Positions 24,868-34,385 of a stretch of DNA of 64,000 bases are shown piece by piece. The translations under genes were made by a program, and so were the position numbers. Numbering within the stretch: the first letter of the stretch is position 1; each line of letters opens with the position of its first letter. The notes below the pieces were generated by a model. It made no database searches, had not been told where the DNA came from, and saw only the letters and a list, made by a program, of their open reading frames with translations. This DNA is from Streptomyces sp. NBC_01335 (GTDB lineage: Bacteria; Actinomycetota; Actinomycetes; Streptomycetales; Streptomycetaceae), in assembly GCF_035953295.1 (NCBI RefSeq), contig NZ_CP108370.1, positions 8,107,001 to 8,171,000 on the forward strand, written 5' to 3'.

Positions 24868-25881
24868 GTGAAAGCCGCCGTGGTCCGCAGTTTCACCGAA
24901 CCCCTGACCGTGGAGGAGAGGCCCGTCCCGACCCCCGCGCCGCACCAGGTGCTGGTACGGATGGAGACCTCCGGCCTCTGCCACACCGACATCCACGCGG
25001 CCCGGGGGGACTGGCCCGTCAAACCGGAGCCCCCCTTCGTACCCGGTCACGAGGGCATCGGCGTGGTCGAGGCCGTCGGAGACCAGGTGGACCACCTCTC
25101 GGCGGGGGACAGGGTGGCGATTCCCTGGCTCGGCGAGGCGTGCGGCCACTGCGACCACTGCGTGTCCGGCTGGGAGACCCTCTGCCTGGAGCAGCGCAAC
25201 AGCGGCTACTCCGTCGACGGCAGCCACACCGAGTACGCCGTCGCCCACGGCACCTACGTGGTGCCGGTGCCCGAGGGGATCGACCCCCTCGACGCGGCCC
25301 CGCTGACCTGCGCCGGCGTGACCACGTACAAGGCGGTGAAGCTCTCGGGTGCCCGGCCCGGCGCGCGCGTCCTCGTCTCCGGCATCGGGGGCCTCGGCCA
25401 CCTCGCCCTCCAGTACGCGCGGATCTTCGGAGCGGAGACCGTCGCGGTCGACGTCACCGACGAGAAGCTGGCGCTCGCCCGGGACCTCGGCGCGGACCAC
25501 GTCATCGACGCCCGCACCCAGGACGTCGCCGAGGAGACCCAGAAGCTGGGCGGCGCCGACGCGGCCATCTCCCTGGCCGTCAGCAACGAGTCCTTCTCCG
25601 CCGCGTACGGATCGCTCCGCCGGGGCGGGACGCTGGTGCTCGTCGCGCTGCCCGCCGAGGGCACGCTCTCGCTGCCGGTCTTCGACACGGTCCTGAACGG
25701 GATCACGGTCGTCGGTTCGATCGTCGGCACCCGCGAGGATCTGGCGGAGGTATTCCGGCTGCACCGCCTCGGCCGCACCCGGGTCGTCCGCGAGACCCGG
25801 AAGCTCGACGACATCAACAACTCGATCGGTGAAGTGCTGGACGGGAAGGTGTCCGGCCGCCTCGTCTTCGATCTCCGCTGA
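24868..25881 (+). CDS. adhP: Zinc-dependent alcohol dehydrogenase (AdhP type)
   Basis: A 337-residue medium-chain dehydrogenase interconverting primary alcohols and aldehydes with NAD. The catalytic zinc Cys is in SGLCHTDIHA (~residue 38), with PGHEGIGVV next. The structural-zinc cysteines are CGHCDHCVSGWETLC, and the NAD fold is GIGGLGHLALQYAR with the NAD-selecting Asp in VAVDVTD. GTG 24868 is chosen because GGAGG lies seven bases upstream; ATG 24862 would sit too close to it. It is monocistronic, ahead of ctaD. Confidence 0.92.
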   Translation: MKAAVVRSFTEPLTVEERPVPTPAPHQVLVRMETSGLCHTDIHAARGDWPVKPEPPFVPGHEGIGVVEAVGDQVDHLSAGDRVAIPWLGEACGHCDHCVSGWETLCLEQRNSGYSVDGSHTEYAVAHGTYVVPVPEGIDPLDAAPLTCAGVTTYKAVKLSGARPGARVLVSGIGGLGHLALQYARIFGAETVAVDVTDEKLALARDLGADHVIDARTQDVAEETQKLGGADAAISLAVSNESFSAAYGSLRRGGTLVLVALPAEGTLSLPVFDTVLNGITVVGSIVGTREDLAEVFRLHRLGRTRVVRETRKLDDINNSIGEVLDGKVSGRLVFDLR

Positions 25882-26037
25882 CGTCCTTGCGGCGGTGGCG
25901 CCGCCGCTGTTGGGCCGTTTGAGTGTCCTTGACGCCCGGTGGCGCTCCACCGGGAAGGATGTCCCACAGGGTCGAACCCCACCGGGCCATTCTGGTCGGC
26001 GAGTCCGCAACGGGCCGTCGATCAAAGGAGCGTCGCA

Positions 26038-27768
26038 GTGACGACGAGTGGCACCTCAGAACCGGTGGAGTCAGAGGCCGCGTACGCGGACGAACTGCCG
26101 GTACGGCGCAAGCAGCCGGGGAACGTCGTCATCAGATGGCTGACCACCACCGATCACAAGACGATCGGTTCTCTCTACCTGATCACGTCCTTCGCCTTCT
26201 TCTGCGTCGGAGGCCTGCTGGCCCTGGTCATGCGGGCCGAGCTGGCCCGGCCGGGCACACAGATCATTTCCAACGAGCAGTACAACCAGTTGTTCACGAT
26301 GCACGGCACGATCATGCTGCTGATGTTCGCGACGCCGCTCTTCTCCGGCTTCACCAACTGGATCATGCCCCTGCAGATCGGTGCGCCCGACGTGGCGTTC
26401 CCGCGGCTGAACATGTTCGCCTACTGGCTCTACCTCTTCGGTTCGCTCATCGCGGTGGGAGGCTTCCTCACCCCCAACGGCGCGGCCGACTTCGGGTGGT
26501 TCGCCTACAACCCGCTCTCCAACGCGGAACACTCACCGGGCGTGGGCGGTGACCTCTGGATCATGGGGCTGGCCTTCTCCGGCTTCGGTACGATCCTCGG
26601 CGCGGTCAACTTCATCACCACGATCATCTGCATGCGCGCGCCCGGCATGACGATGTTCCGGATGCCCATCTTCGTGTGGACCGTCCTGCTGACCGGCGTT
26701 CTGGTACTGCTCGCCTTCCCGGTCCTGGCCGCCTCCCTCTTCGCCCTGGAAGCGGACCGCAAGTTCGGAGCGCTGATCTTCGCCCCTGCCAACGGCGGTT
26801 CGCTGCTCTGGCAGCATCTCTTCTGGTTCTTCGGACACCCCGAGGTCTACATCATCGCCCTGCCGTTCTTCGGCATCGTCAGCGAGGTCATCCCGGTCTT
26901 CAGCCGCAAGCCGATCTTCGGCTACATCGGCCTGATCGCCGCCACGATCGCCATCGCGGGTCTCTCCGTGACGGTGTGGGCGCACCACATGTACGTGACG
27001 GGTGGCGTGCTGCTGCCGTTCTTCTCCTTCATGACGTTCCTCATCGCGGTACCGACCGGTGTGAAGTTCTTCAACTGGATCGGCACGATGTGGAAGGGCT
27101 CGTTGTCCTTCGAGACGCCGATGCTCTGGGCCACCGGATTCCTGGTCACCTTCCTCTTCGGTGGTCTGACCGGTGTTCTGCTGGCCTCGCCGCCGCTGGA
27201 CTTCCACGTCTCGGACTCGTACTTCGTCGTCGCGCACTTCCACTACGTCGTCTTCGGCACCGTGGTGTTCGCGATGTTCGCCGGATTCCACTTCTGGTGG
27301 CCGAAGTTCACCGGCAAGATGCTGGACGAGCGGCTCGGCAAGATCACGTTCTGGACGCTGTTCGTGGGCTTCCACGGCACGTTCCTGGTGCAGCACTGGC
27401 TCGGTGCCGAGGGCATGCCGCGTCGCTACGCGGACTACCTCGCGGCCGACGGCTTCACCGCGCTGAACACGATCTCCACGATCGCCTCGTTCCTGCTGGG
27501 CCTGTCGATCCTGCCGTTCTTCTACAACATCTGGAAGACCGCCAAGTACGGCGAGATGGTGGGAGTCGACGACCCGTGGGGCTTCGGCCGTTCGCTGGAG
27601 TGGGCCACCTCGTGCCCGCCGCCGCGCCACAACTTCGTCACCCTGCCCCGGATCCGCTCCGAGTCCCCGGCGTTCGATCTGCACCACCCGTACGTCCGGG
27701 CGCTCGACGACGCGACCAACGTCCCCGACGCGTCGGTGACCGTCGCCCCCGGGGACAAGCAGCAGTAG
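26038..27768 (+). CDS. ctaD: Cytochrome c oxidase subunit I
   Basis: A 576-residue catalytic subunit of the aa3 terminal oxidase, carrying heme a, heme a3 and CuB in 12 membrane helices. Hallmarks: [15 protein letters not shown] (heme a ligand), [11 protein letters not shown] (CuB His cross-linked to Tyr), [10 protein letters not shown] (CuB His pair) and [11 protein letters not shown] (heme ligands). GTG 26038 is preceded by AAAGGAG. Subunits II-IV are not in this window, so this may be a second, stand-alone ctaD copy, which streptomycetes often have. It is followed after 45 bp by a small hypothetical gene. Confidence 0.95.
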   Translation: MTTSGTSEPVESEAAYADELPVRRKQPGNVVIRWLTTTDHKTIGSLYLITSFAFFCVGGLLALVMRAELARPGTQIISNEQYNQLFTMHGTIMLLMFATPLFSGFTNWIMPLQIGAPDVAFPRLNMFAYWLYLFGSLIAVGGFLTPNGAADFGWFAYNPLSNAEHSPGVGGDLWIMGLAFSGFGTILGAVNFITTIICMRAPGMTMFRMPIFVWTVLLTGVLVLLAFPVLAASLFALEADRKFGALIFAPANGGSLLWQHLFWFFGHPEVYIIALPFFGIVSEVIPVFSRKPIFGYIGLIAATIAIAGLSVTVWAHHMYVTGGVLLPFFSFMTFLIAVPTGVKFFNWIGTMWKGSLSFETPMLWATGFLVTFLFGGLTGVLLASPPLDFHVSDSYFVVAHFHYVVFGTVVFAMFAGFHFWWPKFTGKMLDERLGKITFWTLFVGFHGTFLVQHWLGAEGMPRRYADYLAADGFTALNTISTIASFLLGLSILPFFYNIWKTAKYGEMVGVDDPWGFGRSLEWATSCPPPRHNFVTLPRIRSESPAFDLHHPYVRALDDATNVPDASVTVAPGDKQQ

Positions 27769-27813
27769 CCGGTGTCCGCCCGACGACGTCCGCTGTCACG
27801 AGAAGAGGAACCC

Positions 27814-28155
27814 GTGAAACCCGATCCGGACTGCGCCCGGGGCCTCGCCCGTATGGAGGGCTACCTCCTGTGGAACGCCGAGGTCGAAGAAGCGCGCCGC
27901 CGCGCAGGCCGCTTCACCGACCAGCTTCCCTGGCTCACCACCGCCCAGCGCGAGGACGTGGAACGCGTCTACGTCACCGACCGGGTGGCGGTCTGCCGTG
28001 AGTCGTTCGGCCGCGTCGCCGGGCGGGCCGTCGAACTCCGCGCCGAGTACACCGAACGCTACGAACAGCTCAGGAAGCGCTGCGTGGCCCTGTCGGTCGC
28101 CGGAGCCGGAGCGGTGACGGGCGCCTTCGCCGCGCTGACCCTGCTCACCCGCTGA
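27814..28155 (+). CDS. Hypothetical protein with C-terminal membrane helix, 113 aa
   Basis: A 113-residue protein of unknown function. Most of it is charged and helical (ARMEGYLLWNAEVEEARRR), and the last ~25 residues form one membrane helix (VALSVAGAGAVTGAFAALTLL). GTG 27814 follows AAGAGGAA; GTG 27772 would add 14 residues. It trails ctaD closely and may be read from the same transcript. Confidence 0.65.
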   Translation: MKPDPDCARGLARMEGYLLWNAEVEEARRRAGRFTDQLPWLTTAQREDVERVYVTDRVAVCRESFGRVAGRAVELRAEYTERYEQLRKRCVALSVAGAGAVTGAFAALTLLTR

Positions 28156-28171
28156 CCCGGTCCACCACGCG

Positions 28172-28202
28172 TCCCGCCGCGGGCACCACGCCCGCGGCGG
28201 GA
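28172..28202. terminator. Perfect 13-bp hairpin between convergent genes
   Basis: Arms TCCCGCCGCGGGC (28172-28184) and GCCCGCGGCGGGA (28190-28202) with a five-base loop sit between convergent genes, so it can serve both. Confidence 0.75.
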
Positions 28203-28216
28203 TCGGGTACGGACGT

Positions 28217-30142
28217 TCACGCCATCGCCACCACCACCGGTGCCTGTGCCCGCTCCGGCCGAAACACCCCCGCCTGCGCGGCGTCCAGAGCGGTCAGCCG
28301 GGCGGTCAGCCGGTCGGCGTACGAGCGGGACAGCCCGGCCGGGCGGCCGTCGAGGTGCACGGCGCAGGCGGTCGTCGTGTCGATCAGCAGCTCCAGCGCC
28401 TGGGCGACCTCGGCGGACCCGGCCGTACGCCGGGCCACCGGCGGCAGTTCGGCGGCCGACAGGTCGATCGCGTTGCGGGCCGCCGCGAGGGACCGGTAGG
28501 CGTCCCGGCGCAGGTCGCCACGGAGCTCCCCGTCCCGCGGGTCGTCCAGTACGTGACGGAGGTACCGGTACGCGGCCGAGGTCGCCGTGTCGAGCGCCGA
28601 GCGCACCGAGGCCACCCGCTGTCCCGGCATCCGCACGTGGCCGATCACCAGCACCAGCGCACACGCCAGCAGCGACTCCACGACGCGCCCGGCACCGGCG
28701 GAGGGCTCGCCGGTCAGTGCCACCAGCGAGAGCACGAGCACGGTGACGACCGCGGTCTGGGCCGCGAAGTGACGGCTGGCCACGGGAACGAGGGCCCCGC
28801 ACACCGCGACCGCTCCCACCGCGACCGCGGAACCGGCGAACGGCTCCAGCAGCACGGCGAAGAACGCGGCTCCCGCCACCGTCCCGACCGCCCGGCACAG
28901 CACCCGCGAGGCAAGCGGCCCGAGGTCGGGCTTGACCAGGAACACCGCGGTCGCCGGCAGCCAGTACCAGTGGTCGTGCCGGAGCACCTGGGCGAGCACG
29001 GTGCTCGTCGAGCAGCACAGGGCGACCCGGATCCCGTACGCGCGCCCGGCCGGGCCGAAGGCGCGCCTCAGCAGGGACGTACGGCCGGACGTCCCGCCGG
29101 TCCGCAGCCCGCGGCCCTGGCGGTTGTCGAAATCGGCGGCGGCGCGCAGCAACGCCTCGTCGAGCGCGCGCAGCCCGGAACCGGACCGGGCCGGCGCGGG
29201 AAGCGCACCGCAGGGGGTGCCCGTGAGGACGGCCCGTGCCAGCCGGTCGGGTCCCTCGGCGATGCGGGCGGGCAGCGGTTCCCCCGCCCAGGCCAGCGCG
29301 GTCGCCGCCTCGGCCAGGGGGAACGCGGCGGCGTACTGGGCGTGCAGTCTGCGCTCGGCGGACGAACTCGCGTGCCGCCGCAGTCTCGGTCCGGACAGCG
29401 TGTCCTGCGCGTGGTCGAGCGCGGCGCTCAGCGCCGCGCGCCGGCCCGGGGCCCGGTCGCTCCCCGCGGCCCGCAGCAGGTCGGCGACGGCCGTGTACAC
29501 CGCCGCCACGGCCTCGCGCTCCCCGCCGAGCAGGTACGGAGCACCCGCTCCCGCTCGGGAACGTACCGGGGAGGGCAGCACCAGTCGCAGCACGAGCAAC
29601 CACACCGCGCCGACGAGGAACAGGCCCGCGCGCTGCCAGCCGGGCTCGGGCAGCGGCATCCCGGCACCGATCACGGCCGCCACCAGCAACTGGGTCCCGC
29701 AGGAGGAGGCCACCGGCCCCGTCGAGCTGAGCGCGCCCGCCAGGAGCCCCAGCACGCCCAGCGCGAGCGGCAGGAGCACCAGGGAACGCCCGCCGCCGGT
29801 GAGTTCGCCGAGGCAGGTACCGAGGAACAGCCCGAAGGCGCCGATCACCGCGGGGAGCCCGAGCCGCAGCACCGCGCCGCGACGGCTGCCCGGCCGGTCG
29901 TTGATCCCCGCGAGCATGGCCCCCAGCGCCGCGGGCACTCCCAGCGAGGGGCGGTCGGCCAGGACCGACAGCAGCAGCGGCAGCACCGCCGGCCCGCCCC
30001 GCAGCACGGCGCCCCAGGGGACCGGGGCGCGCTGCATCTTCATGACGTGTCCGAGCCAGCGGGGCAGCGGACGTGAAGGGAGGGGGAAGTGAAAGGCGGG
30101 CAAGGAGGTTCGGAACACGGGGCTCCCGTCCAGCGGTGACAT
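28217..30142 (-). CDS. FUSC-like integral membrane protein
   Basis: A 641-residue protein of the FUSC/aromatic-acid-exporter-like group. Two blocks of about five to six helices (roughly residues 45-190 and 365-490) are each followed by a soluble helical region, the duplicated layout of this family. The second block includes HDHWYWLPATAVFLVKPDLG, a typical FUSC stretch. ATG 30142 is chosen; a TTG 14 codons upstream is possible but less likely. The substrate is unknown. It is monocistronic and ends at a shared terminator. Confidence 0.82.
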   Translation of the reverse strand: MSPLDGSPVFRTSLPAFHFPLPSRPLPRWLGHVMKMQRAPVPWGAVLRGGPAVLPLLLSVLADRPSLGVPAALGAMLAGINDRPGSRRGAVLRLGLPAVIGAFGLFLGTCLGELTGGGRSLVLLPLALGVLGLLAGALSSTGPVASSCGTQLLVAAVIGAGMPLPEPGWQRAGLFLVGAVWLLVLRLVLPSPVRSRAGAGAPYLLGGEREAVAAVYTAVADLLRAAGSDRAPGRRAALSAALDHAQDTLSGPRLRRHASSSAERRLHAQYAAAFPLAEAATALAWAGEPLPARIAEGPDRLARAVLTGTPCGALPAPARSGSGLRALDEALLRAAADFDNRQGRGLRTGGTSGRTSLLRRAFGPAGRAYGIRVALCCSTSTVLAQVLRHDHWYWLPATAVFLVKPDLGPLASRVLCRAVGTVAGAAFFAVLLEPFAGSAVAVGAVAVCGALVPVASRHFAAQTAVVTVLVLSLVALTGEPSAGAGRVVESLLACALVLVIGHVRMPGQRVASVRSALDTATSAAYRYLRHVLDDPRDGELRGDLRRDAYRSLAAARNAIDLSAAELPPVARRTAGSAEVAQALELLIDTTTACAVHLDGRPAGLSRSYADRLTARLTALDAAQAGVFRPERAQAPVVVAMA

Positions 30143-30215
30143 GGTGCGCCGGTGGACGTCCTCGGCCTTGGCTTCGTGCGCCAAGCCTAGGGGAGAGACA
30201 TGGAGAACGTGCTAC

Positions 30216-30267
30216 CCGGCCGTTTCCGGCAGGTGAAGGCCCCGGGGCCTTCAGCGGAAACGGCCGG
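30216..30267. terminator. Large hairpin downstream of the MT0933-like gene
   Basis: Outer arms CCGGCCGTTTCCG (30216-30228) and CGGAAACGGCCGG (30255-30267) are perfect. An inner GAAGGCCCC/GGGGCCTTC pair makes a ~52-nt interrupted stem. Confidence 0.6.
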
Positions 30268-30296
30268 CGGCGCGCTCGGCGGGCAGGTGGCCGGCA

Positions 30297-30386
30297 CCGC
30301 CCGCGGCCGTCCCGCCCGCGGCCGTCCCGCCCGCGGCCGTCCCGCCCGCGGCCGTCCCGCCCGCGGCCGTCCCGCCCGCGGCCGCC
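30297..30386. repeat. Six tandem copies of a 15-bp G/C-only unit
   Basis: The unit CCGCCCGCGGCCGTC is repeated five times exactly and a sixth time with one mismatch. As 15 is a multiple of three, frames through it stay open and would encode Pro-Ala-Arg-Gly-Arg repeats on the + strand. Confidence 0.9.
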
Positions 30387-30449
30387 CCGGCCGGGGTCTT
30401 CGCGGGCGGTGTCCGGCGGATCACGGGCCGCGCCGGGCCGCCGGACGGC

Positions 30450-30650
30450 CTACCGGCGCGGCGGATTGCCCTCGCCCCGCTCGCCCTCCGCCCCGAACTG
30501 CCCCCTGAGGCCGTCCTGAGCCGAGTCGACCTGGCTCCGGTACTTGTTACCGGTCTTCTTGTCGATCATGTCGCCGGCTTTGTCGACGGCCTTGCCCGCC
30601 TGGTCCTCGTGGCCCTTGAGCATCTTCTTGATCTTGTCCATCGCCGACAT
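30450..30650 (-). CDS. MT0933/Rv0909-like small protein (annotated antitoxin family)
   Basis: A 66-residue charged helical protein (MDKIKKMLKGHEDQAGKAVD) ending in the family stretch DKKTGNKYRSQVDSAQDGL. This pattern is found in the MT0933-type 'antitoxin' family, and its general look is also CsbD-like. No toxin gene is adjacent, so an antitoxin role is doubtful and a stress-linked role equally possible. ATG 30650 follows GGAAGGA. It is monocistronic. Confidence 0.75.
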   Translation of the reverse strand: MSAMDKIKKMLKGHEDQAGKAVDKAGDMIDKKTGNKYRSQVDSAQDGLRGQFGAEGERGEGNPPRR

Positions 30651-30816
30651 GACGTGTCCTTCCGGTCGTCGTCCCCCCGGGTCCCCTCAAGGTTCGCCGC
30701 ACCGCGCCCGCTCCGCATCCCCGGCCGTACGCCGGGATGCGAAGCCCGCACCGGCGCGGAAGTGTGAACACTGCCCCCCTGGGCAGATACCGGTTGACCA
30801 ACAGGAGGTGGTGGCA

Positions 30817-30912
30817 ATGGGCCGCATCAGGATCGTCCGCCGTCCGCCGCAGCCCTCGGGGCCGCCCCCGCTCGATCTGCGTACACCGTCCGGCCGGCCG
30901 CTCCCCTACTGA
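30817..30912 (+). CDS. Candidate 31-aa small protein
   Basis: A 31-codon frame encoding a basic, Pro-rich peptide (starts MGRIRIVRRPPQP, ends SGRPLPY). Support comes from the ribosome site: ACAGGAGGTG eight bases before the ATG is among the best in the window. A short inverted repeat CTGCCC-N4-GGGCAG lies ~35 bases further upstream. No family is recognised. It sits between the MT0933-like gene (divergent) and the alditol oxidase. It could be a real small protein or a leader peptide. Confidence 0.45.
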   Translation: MGRIRIVRRPPQPSGPPPLDLRTPSGRPLPY

Positions 30913-31103
30913 CGACGCCCGACGGTGCCGGACGCCCCCCGCCGGCACCCGGCGCAGGGAGCCGCACGACTAAGCTCCGTACACATGATCGATCACTCTC
31001 GCCCGCGCTCGTGTCCCGAGCAGGGAACCGCCGCGTGTCCGTCGGCTGCCCCGCGCCCCACCCCTCGTACGACCCGCCGGGCCGCACGGCGAGGGAGTGC
31101 CGC

Positions 31104-32372
31104 GTGAACGCGCCCGAGCGGAACTGGGCCAAGAACGTCACCTTCGGCGCCCGGCGCCTGCTGACCCCCACGTCCGTGGAAGAGCTGCGCGACATCGTGG
31201 GATCCTCCACCGAGCTCCGCGCCCTGGGCACCAGGCACTCCTTCAACGAGATCGCCGACACGCGGGGTGACCTGGTCTCCGTCGCCGGGCTGCCCCGGGC
31301 GGTCGACATCGACTCCGCCGCCCGGACCGCAACGGTGAGCGCCGGACTGCGGTTCGGGGAGCTGACCGCGACCCTGCACGGGAGCGGCTTCGCGCTCCAC
31401 AACCTCGGCTCCCTCCCGCACATCTCGGTCGCCGGAGCCTGCGCCACCGGAACCCATGGTTCCGGCATCGGCAACCGCTCGCTGGCCGGAGCGGTCCGCG
31501 CCGTGGAACTCGTCCGCGCGGACGGCTCCCTCACCACGGTGGAGCGCGGCCACCCCGACTTCCCCGGCACGGTGGTGTCACTCGGCGCGCTCGGCGTCAT
31601 CACCCGGCTCACCCTCGACCTCGTCCCCACCTTCGACGTCCGGCAGTGGGTCTACGAGGATCTGCCCCGCGACCAGGCGGTGCGCGGGTTCGACGAGATC
31701 ATGGCCGAGGGCTACAGCGTCAGCCTCTTCACGAGCTGGCGCGACCGGCCCGTCGACCAGGTGTGGGTGAAGCGCGCCGTCGACGGCGCCGACGCGTACG
31801 AGGCCCCGGCCGAGTGGCGCGGCGCGGTGCTCGCCGACGGCCCCCGCCACCCGGTTCCCGGCATGCCGGCCGGAAACTGCACCCTGCAGCAGGGGATACG
31901 CGGCCCCTGGCACGAGCGGCTGCCCCACTTCCGCCTCGAATTCACCCCGAGCAGCGGCGACGAACTGCAGTCGGAGTACTTCGTGGCGCGGAGCGACGCG
32001 CCCGCGGCCTTCGAGGCGCTGGACCGCATCCGGGACCGCATCGCGCCCCAGCTGCTGATCTCCGAGATCCGGACGATCGCCGCCGACGACCTCTGGCTGA
32101 GCCCCGCCCGCGGCCGCGACTCCGTGGCCTTCCACTTCACCTGGAAGCCGGACACGGCGGCCGTCACCCCGGTGCTGCACGCCGTCGAGGAGGCGCTGGC
32201 CCCCTTCGGCGCGAGGCCCCACTGGGGCAAGGTCTTCCCCATGGGCCCCGGCGAGCTGCGAGGCCTGTACCCCGACTGGTCCCGCTTCGAGGAGCTCACC
32301 GCCCGCCACGATCCCGAGGGAGTCTTCCGCAACGACTTCCTGCGCCGGTTCTTCCCCCGGTCCGGGGACTGA
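31104..32372 (+). CDS. aldO: FAD-dependent alditol oxidase (AldO/xylitol oxidase)
   Basis: A 422-residue flavoenzyme that oxidises the terminal CH-OH of alditols such as xylitol or sorbitol to aldoses, making H2O2. The length and sequence agree with Streptomyces AldO: NWAKNVTF at the start, the covalent-FAD His in GTRHSFNEIAD, SLPHISVAGACATGTHGSG and WHERLPHFRLEFTPSSG with catalytic-site residues. GTG 31104 follows GAGGGAG. It is monocistronic and converges on the MASE1/PP2C pair. Confidence 0.92.
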   Translation: MNAPERNWAKNVTFGARRLLTPTSVEELRDIVGSSTELRALGTRHSFNEIADTRGDLVSVAGLPRAVDIDSAARTATVSAGLRFGELTATLHGSGFALHNLGSLPHISVAGACATGTHGSGIGNRSLAGAVRAVELVRADGSLTTVERGHPDFPGTVVSLGALGVITRLTLDLVPTFDVRQWVYEDLPRDQAVRGFDEIMAEGYSVSLFTSWRDRPVDQVWVKRAVDGADAYEAPAEWRGAVLADGPRHPVPGMPAGNCTLQQGIRGPWHERLPHFRLEFTPSSGDELQSEYFVARSDAPAAFEALDRIRDRIAPQLLISEIRTIAADDLWLSPARGRDSVAFHFTWKPDTAAVTPVLHAVEEALAPFGARPHWGKVFPMGPGELRGLYPDWSRFEELTARHDPEGVFRNDFLRRFFPRSGD

Positions 32373-32394
32373 CCCCCGCGCCCGGTCGTCCGCC

Positions 32395-33411
32395 TCAGCC
32401 GGGCTCCGGCCGGATCGCCGCGCGCTCGCCGGAGGCGGGCCTCCGGGCGCGGCGGTCCGACCGGGGCGTCAGCTCCTCCACCAGCTCCGCCAGCTCCACA
32501 CAGGCGTGCTCCATCTCGCGGCGGATGTTCAGCTGCTCCGTGACGACCGCCGACAGCAGCAGCGAGGTGAGCGTCACCGAGCCGTTGAGCAGGGCGAGGT
32601 TGAGCATCACTTCCAGGATCTCGTGCCCCCGGAACGGCCCGGCCTCGTGCGTCGCCGAGATCACCGCGAGTACGGAGACCAGCAGGGCGCAGGGCGCGCT
32701 GCCGGGCAGCTGGAAGCGGAGCGCCGCCCAGATGAGGACGGGGAACACCAGGTACAGCATGGCGAGTGTGCTCGTCGTCGCCAGCAGGGAGACGCCCGTC
32801 ATGACGACGAACAGGGCGACGGCCTCCAGCCAGCGGTCCGTGGCCCGGGGCATCCGCGCCCGGCGCAGGACCAGCAGGATGGGCGTCACGACGAGCACGC
32901 CCATCACGTCCCCGGCCCACCAGCACGCCCAGACCGGCCAGAACCTCTCCAACGGGAGCTTCTCGGTCAGGACCAGAGTGACGCACCCCAGCATGGAGCT
33001 GACCAGCATCCCCGCGAAGGCGCCCAGGAACACCAGTGCGACCCCGTCCCGCAGCCGGTCCAGCTCCTCCCGGAAACCCACCGACCGCAGGGCCATGTAG
33101 GCGCAGATCGGGCCGAGCGTGTTGCCGGCCAGGATGCCGAGTCCCAGGGGCGAGAACGAACCGCTGATGGAGACCGTGGCGAACAGGGCGCCGAGCGCGA
33201 TGCCGGGCCAGATCCGTACGCCGAAGTGCAGCAGTGCGGCCAGTGCCACTCCGGTGGGAGGCCACAGCGGCGTCACGACCGACTGGTACGCCTCCACCCG
33301 GCGCAGCAGCCCCAGACGGCCGGACAGGTAGTACACGGCGGCGACGCCCAGGAGCCGGGCGGTGGCCACGGCCCGGCGTCTGGCCTTCTCGCTGCGGATC
33401 ACAGGTGTCAT
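32395..33411 (-). CDS. MASE1-domain membrane sensor without output domain
   Basis: A 338-residue membrane protein consisting of a MASE1 sensor domain of about eight helices (for example YYLSGRLGLL, LWPPTGVALAALL and FPVLIWAALRF) and a short ~55-residue charged tail. MASE1 normally sits in front of GGDEF, kinase or PP2C domains; none is fused here. A PP2C phosphatase gene ends 49 bp upstream on the same strand, so the pair may act as a split sensor-phosphatase. ATG 33411 has only a weak ribosome site, which suggests coupling to the upstream gene. Confidence 0.85.
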   Translation of the reverse strand: MTPVIRSEKARRRAVATARLLGVAAVYYLSGRLGLLRRVEAYQSVVTPLWPPTGVALAALLHFGVRIWPGIALGALFATVSISGSFSPLGLGILAGNTLGPICAYMALRSVGFREELDRLRDGVALVFLGAFAGMLVSSMLGCVTLVLTEKLPLERFWPVWACWWAGDVMGVLVVTPILLVLRRARMPRATDRWLEAVALFVVMTGVSLLATTSTLAMLYLVFPVLIWAALRFQLPGSAPCALLVSVLAVISATHEAGPFRGHEILEVMLNLALLNGSVTLTSLLLSAVVTEQLNIRREMEHACVELAELVEELTPRSDRRARRPASGERAAIRPEPG

Positions 33412-33460
33412 CAGACACCGGCCCCGTGAGCGACAGGGGCGGTGACACGCGCGGTGTGCG

Positions 33461-34288
33461 TCAGCCGGCCGGTTCGCCGCCGTGGCGGAGGACGAGAAAG
33501 GCCACGTCGTCCTCATGGCCCGTCATGTCCGCCGCGCCGAGCACCGTCTGGGCCAGCTCCTCGGCAGAGGCGCTCACCTGGTCGCTCACCAGTCGGCGAA
33601 TCGCTTCGAGACCCTCGTCGAGATCGAGGGAGGGACCCTCGACGAGTCCGTCGGTCAGGAGGACGATCGCCCCGGGTACGTCGAGCGAGCTCCTGGTGAC
33701 GGGGTACACCTCTCCGCTCTGGATGCCCAGGGGCAGTCCGCCCGGGCTCTCCACGATCCCCGACCGGCCGTCGACGGTCGCCCACACGCTCGCCACGTGG
33801 CCCGCGCGGGCGGAGTGGAGCTCGTGGGCGGCCGGATCCACCCGCACAAAGGTGCAGGTGGCGAACAGGGGCACCGTGACCGACATCAGGAGATCGTTGG
33901 TGCGGCGCATGACCTCGCCAGGGTCGGAGGTGCTGCCCGCGATCGCCCGCATCGCGATCCTGATCTGCCCCATGACCGCCGCCGCCTCGACGTCGTGCCC
34001 CTGGACGTCGCCGATCGCGAAGCCGAGCGCGCCGTCCGGCAGCGCGAACCCGTCGTACCAGTCGCCACCGATGTCCAGCCCGTGGTGGGTCGGCTGGTAG
34101 CGGGCCGCGGTCTGCAGACCGGGGACGGAGGGCAGCGCGCCGGGGAGCATGGTGCGCTGGAGCGCCTCGGCGAGTTCGACCCGGGCCTGGTGGAGCTCCA
34201 CCTCCCGCCGCGCGCGGGCGGTGAGCTGCTGCAGGGTGCCGAGGAGATCCGCGGCGCTCGCTGGGGCGGGATTCCTCCGGCGAGTCAT
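33461..34288 (-). CDS. SpoIIE-type PP2C phosphatase
   Basis: A 275-residue PP2C-type serine/threonine phosphatase. After a short helical lead-in (HQARVELAEALQ), the catalytic domain shows RTMLPGALP, GGDWYDGFALPDG, GDVQGHDVEAAAVMGQ, LTDGLVEG and GHEDDVAFLVL, the metal-binding Asp/Gly positions of the RsbU/SpoIIE group. It likely dephosphorylates an anti-anti-sigma factor. ATG 34288 follows TGGAG. It is the promoter-proximal gene of a pair with the MASE1 sensor. A heptamer repeat lies about 100 bp upstream. Confidence 0.88.
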   Translation of the reverse strand: MTRRRNPAPASAADLLGTLQQLTARARREVELHQARVELAEALQRTMLPGALPSVPGLQTAARYQPTHHGLDIGGDWYDGFALPDGALGFAIGDVQGHDVEAAAVMGQIRIAMRAIAGSTSDPGEVMRRTNDLLMSVTVPLFATCTFVRVDPAAHELHSARAGHVASVWATVDGRSGIVESPGGLPLGIQSGEVYPVTRSSLDVPGAIVLLTDGLVEGPSLDLDEGLEAIRRLVSDQVSASAEELAQTVLGAADMTGHEDDVAFLVLRHGGEPAG

Positions 34289-34385
34289 CGGCTGCTCCAG
34301 TGCGCATCGGTCACTGCAGAGTATTTTGCGCGCGCCGGTCCGGCTACCCGGCGGCGTACGACCGGCCGGAACAGTGCCCGGCACG

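Noticed and set aside
30297..30386. CRISPR-like array
   Set aside because: The 15-bp units are directly adjacent with no spacers and there are no cas genes.
30200..30508. A 102-codon + strand Arg-rich frame
   Set aside because: Not listed as a gene because it crosses a strong hairpin, a tandem repeat and the 3' end of the MT0933-like gene; kept only as a finding.
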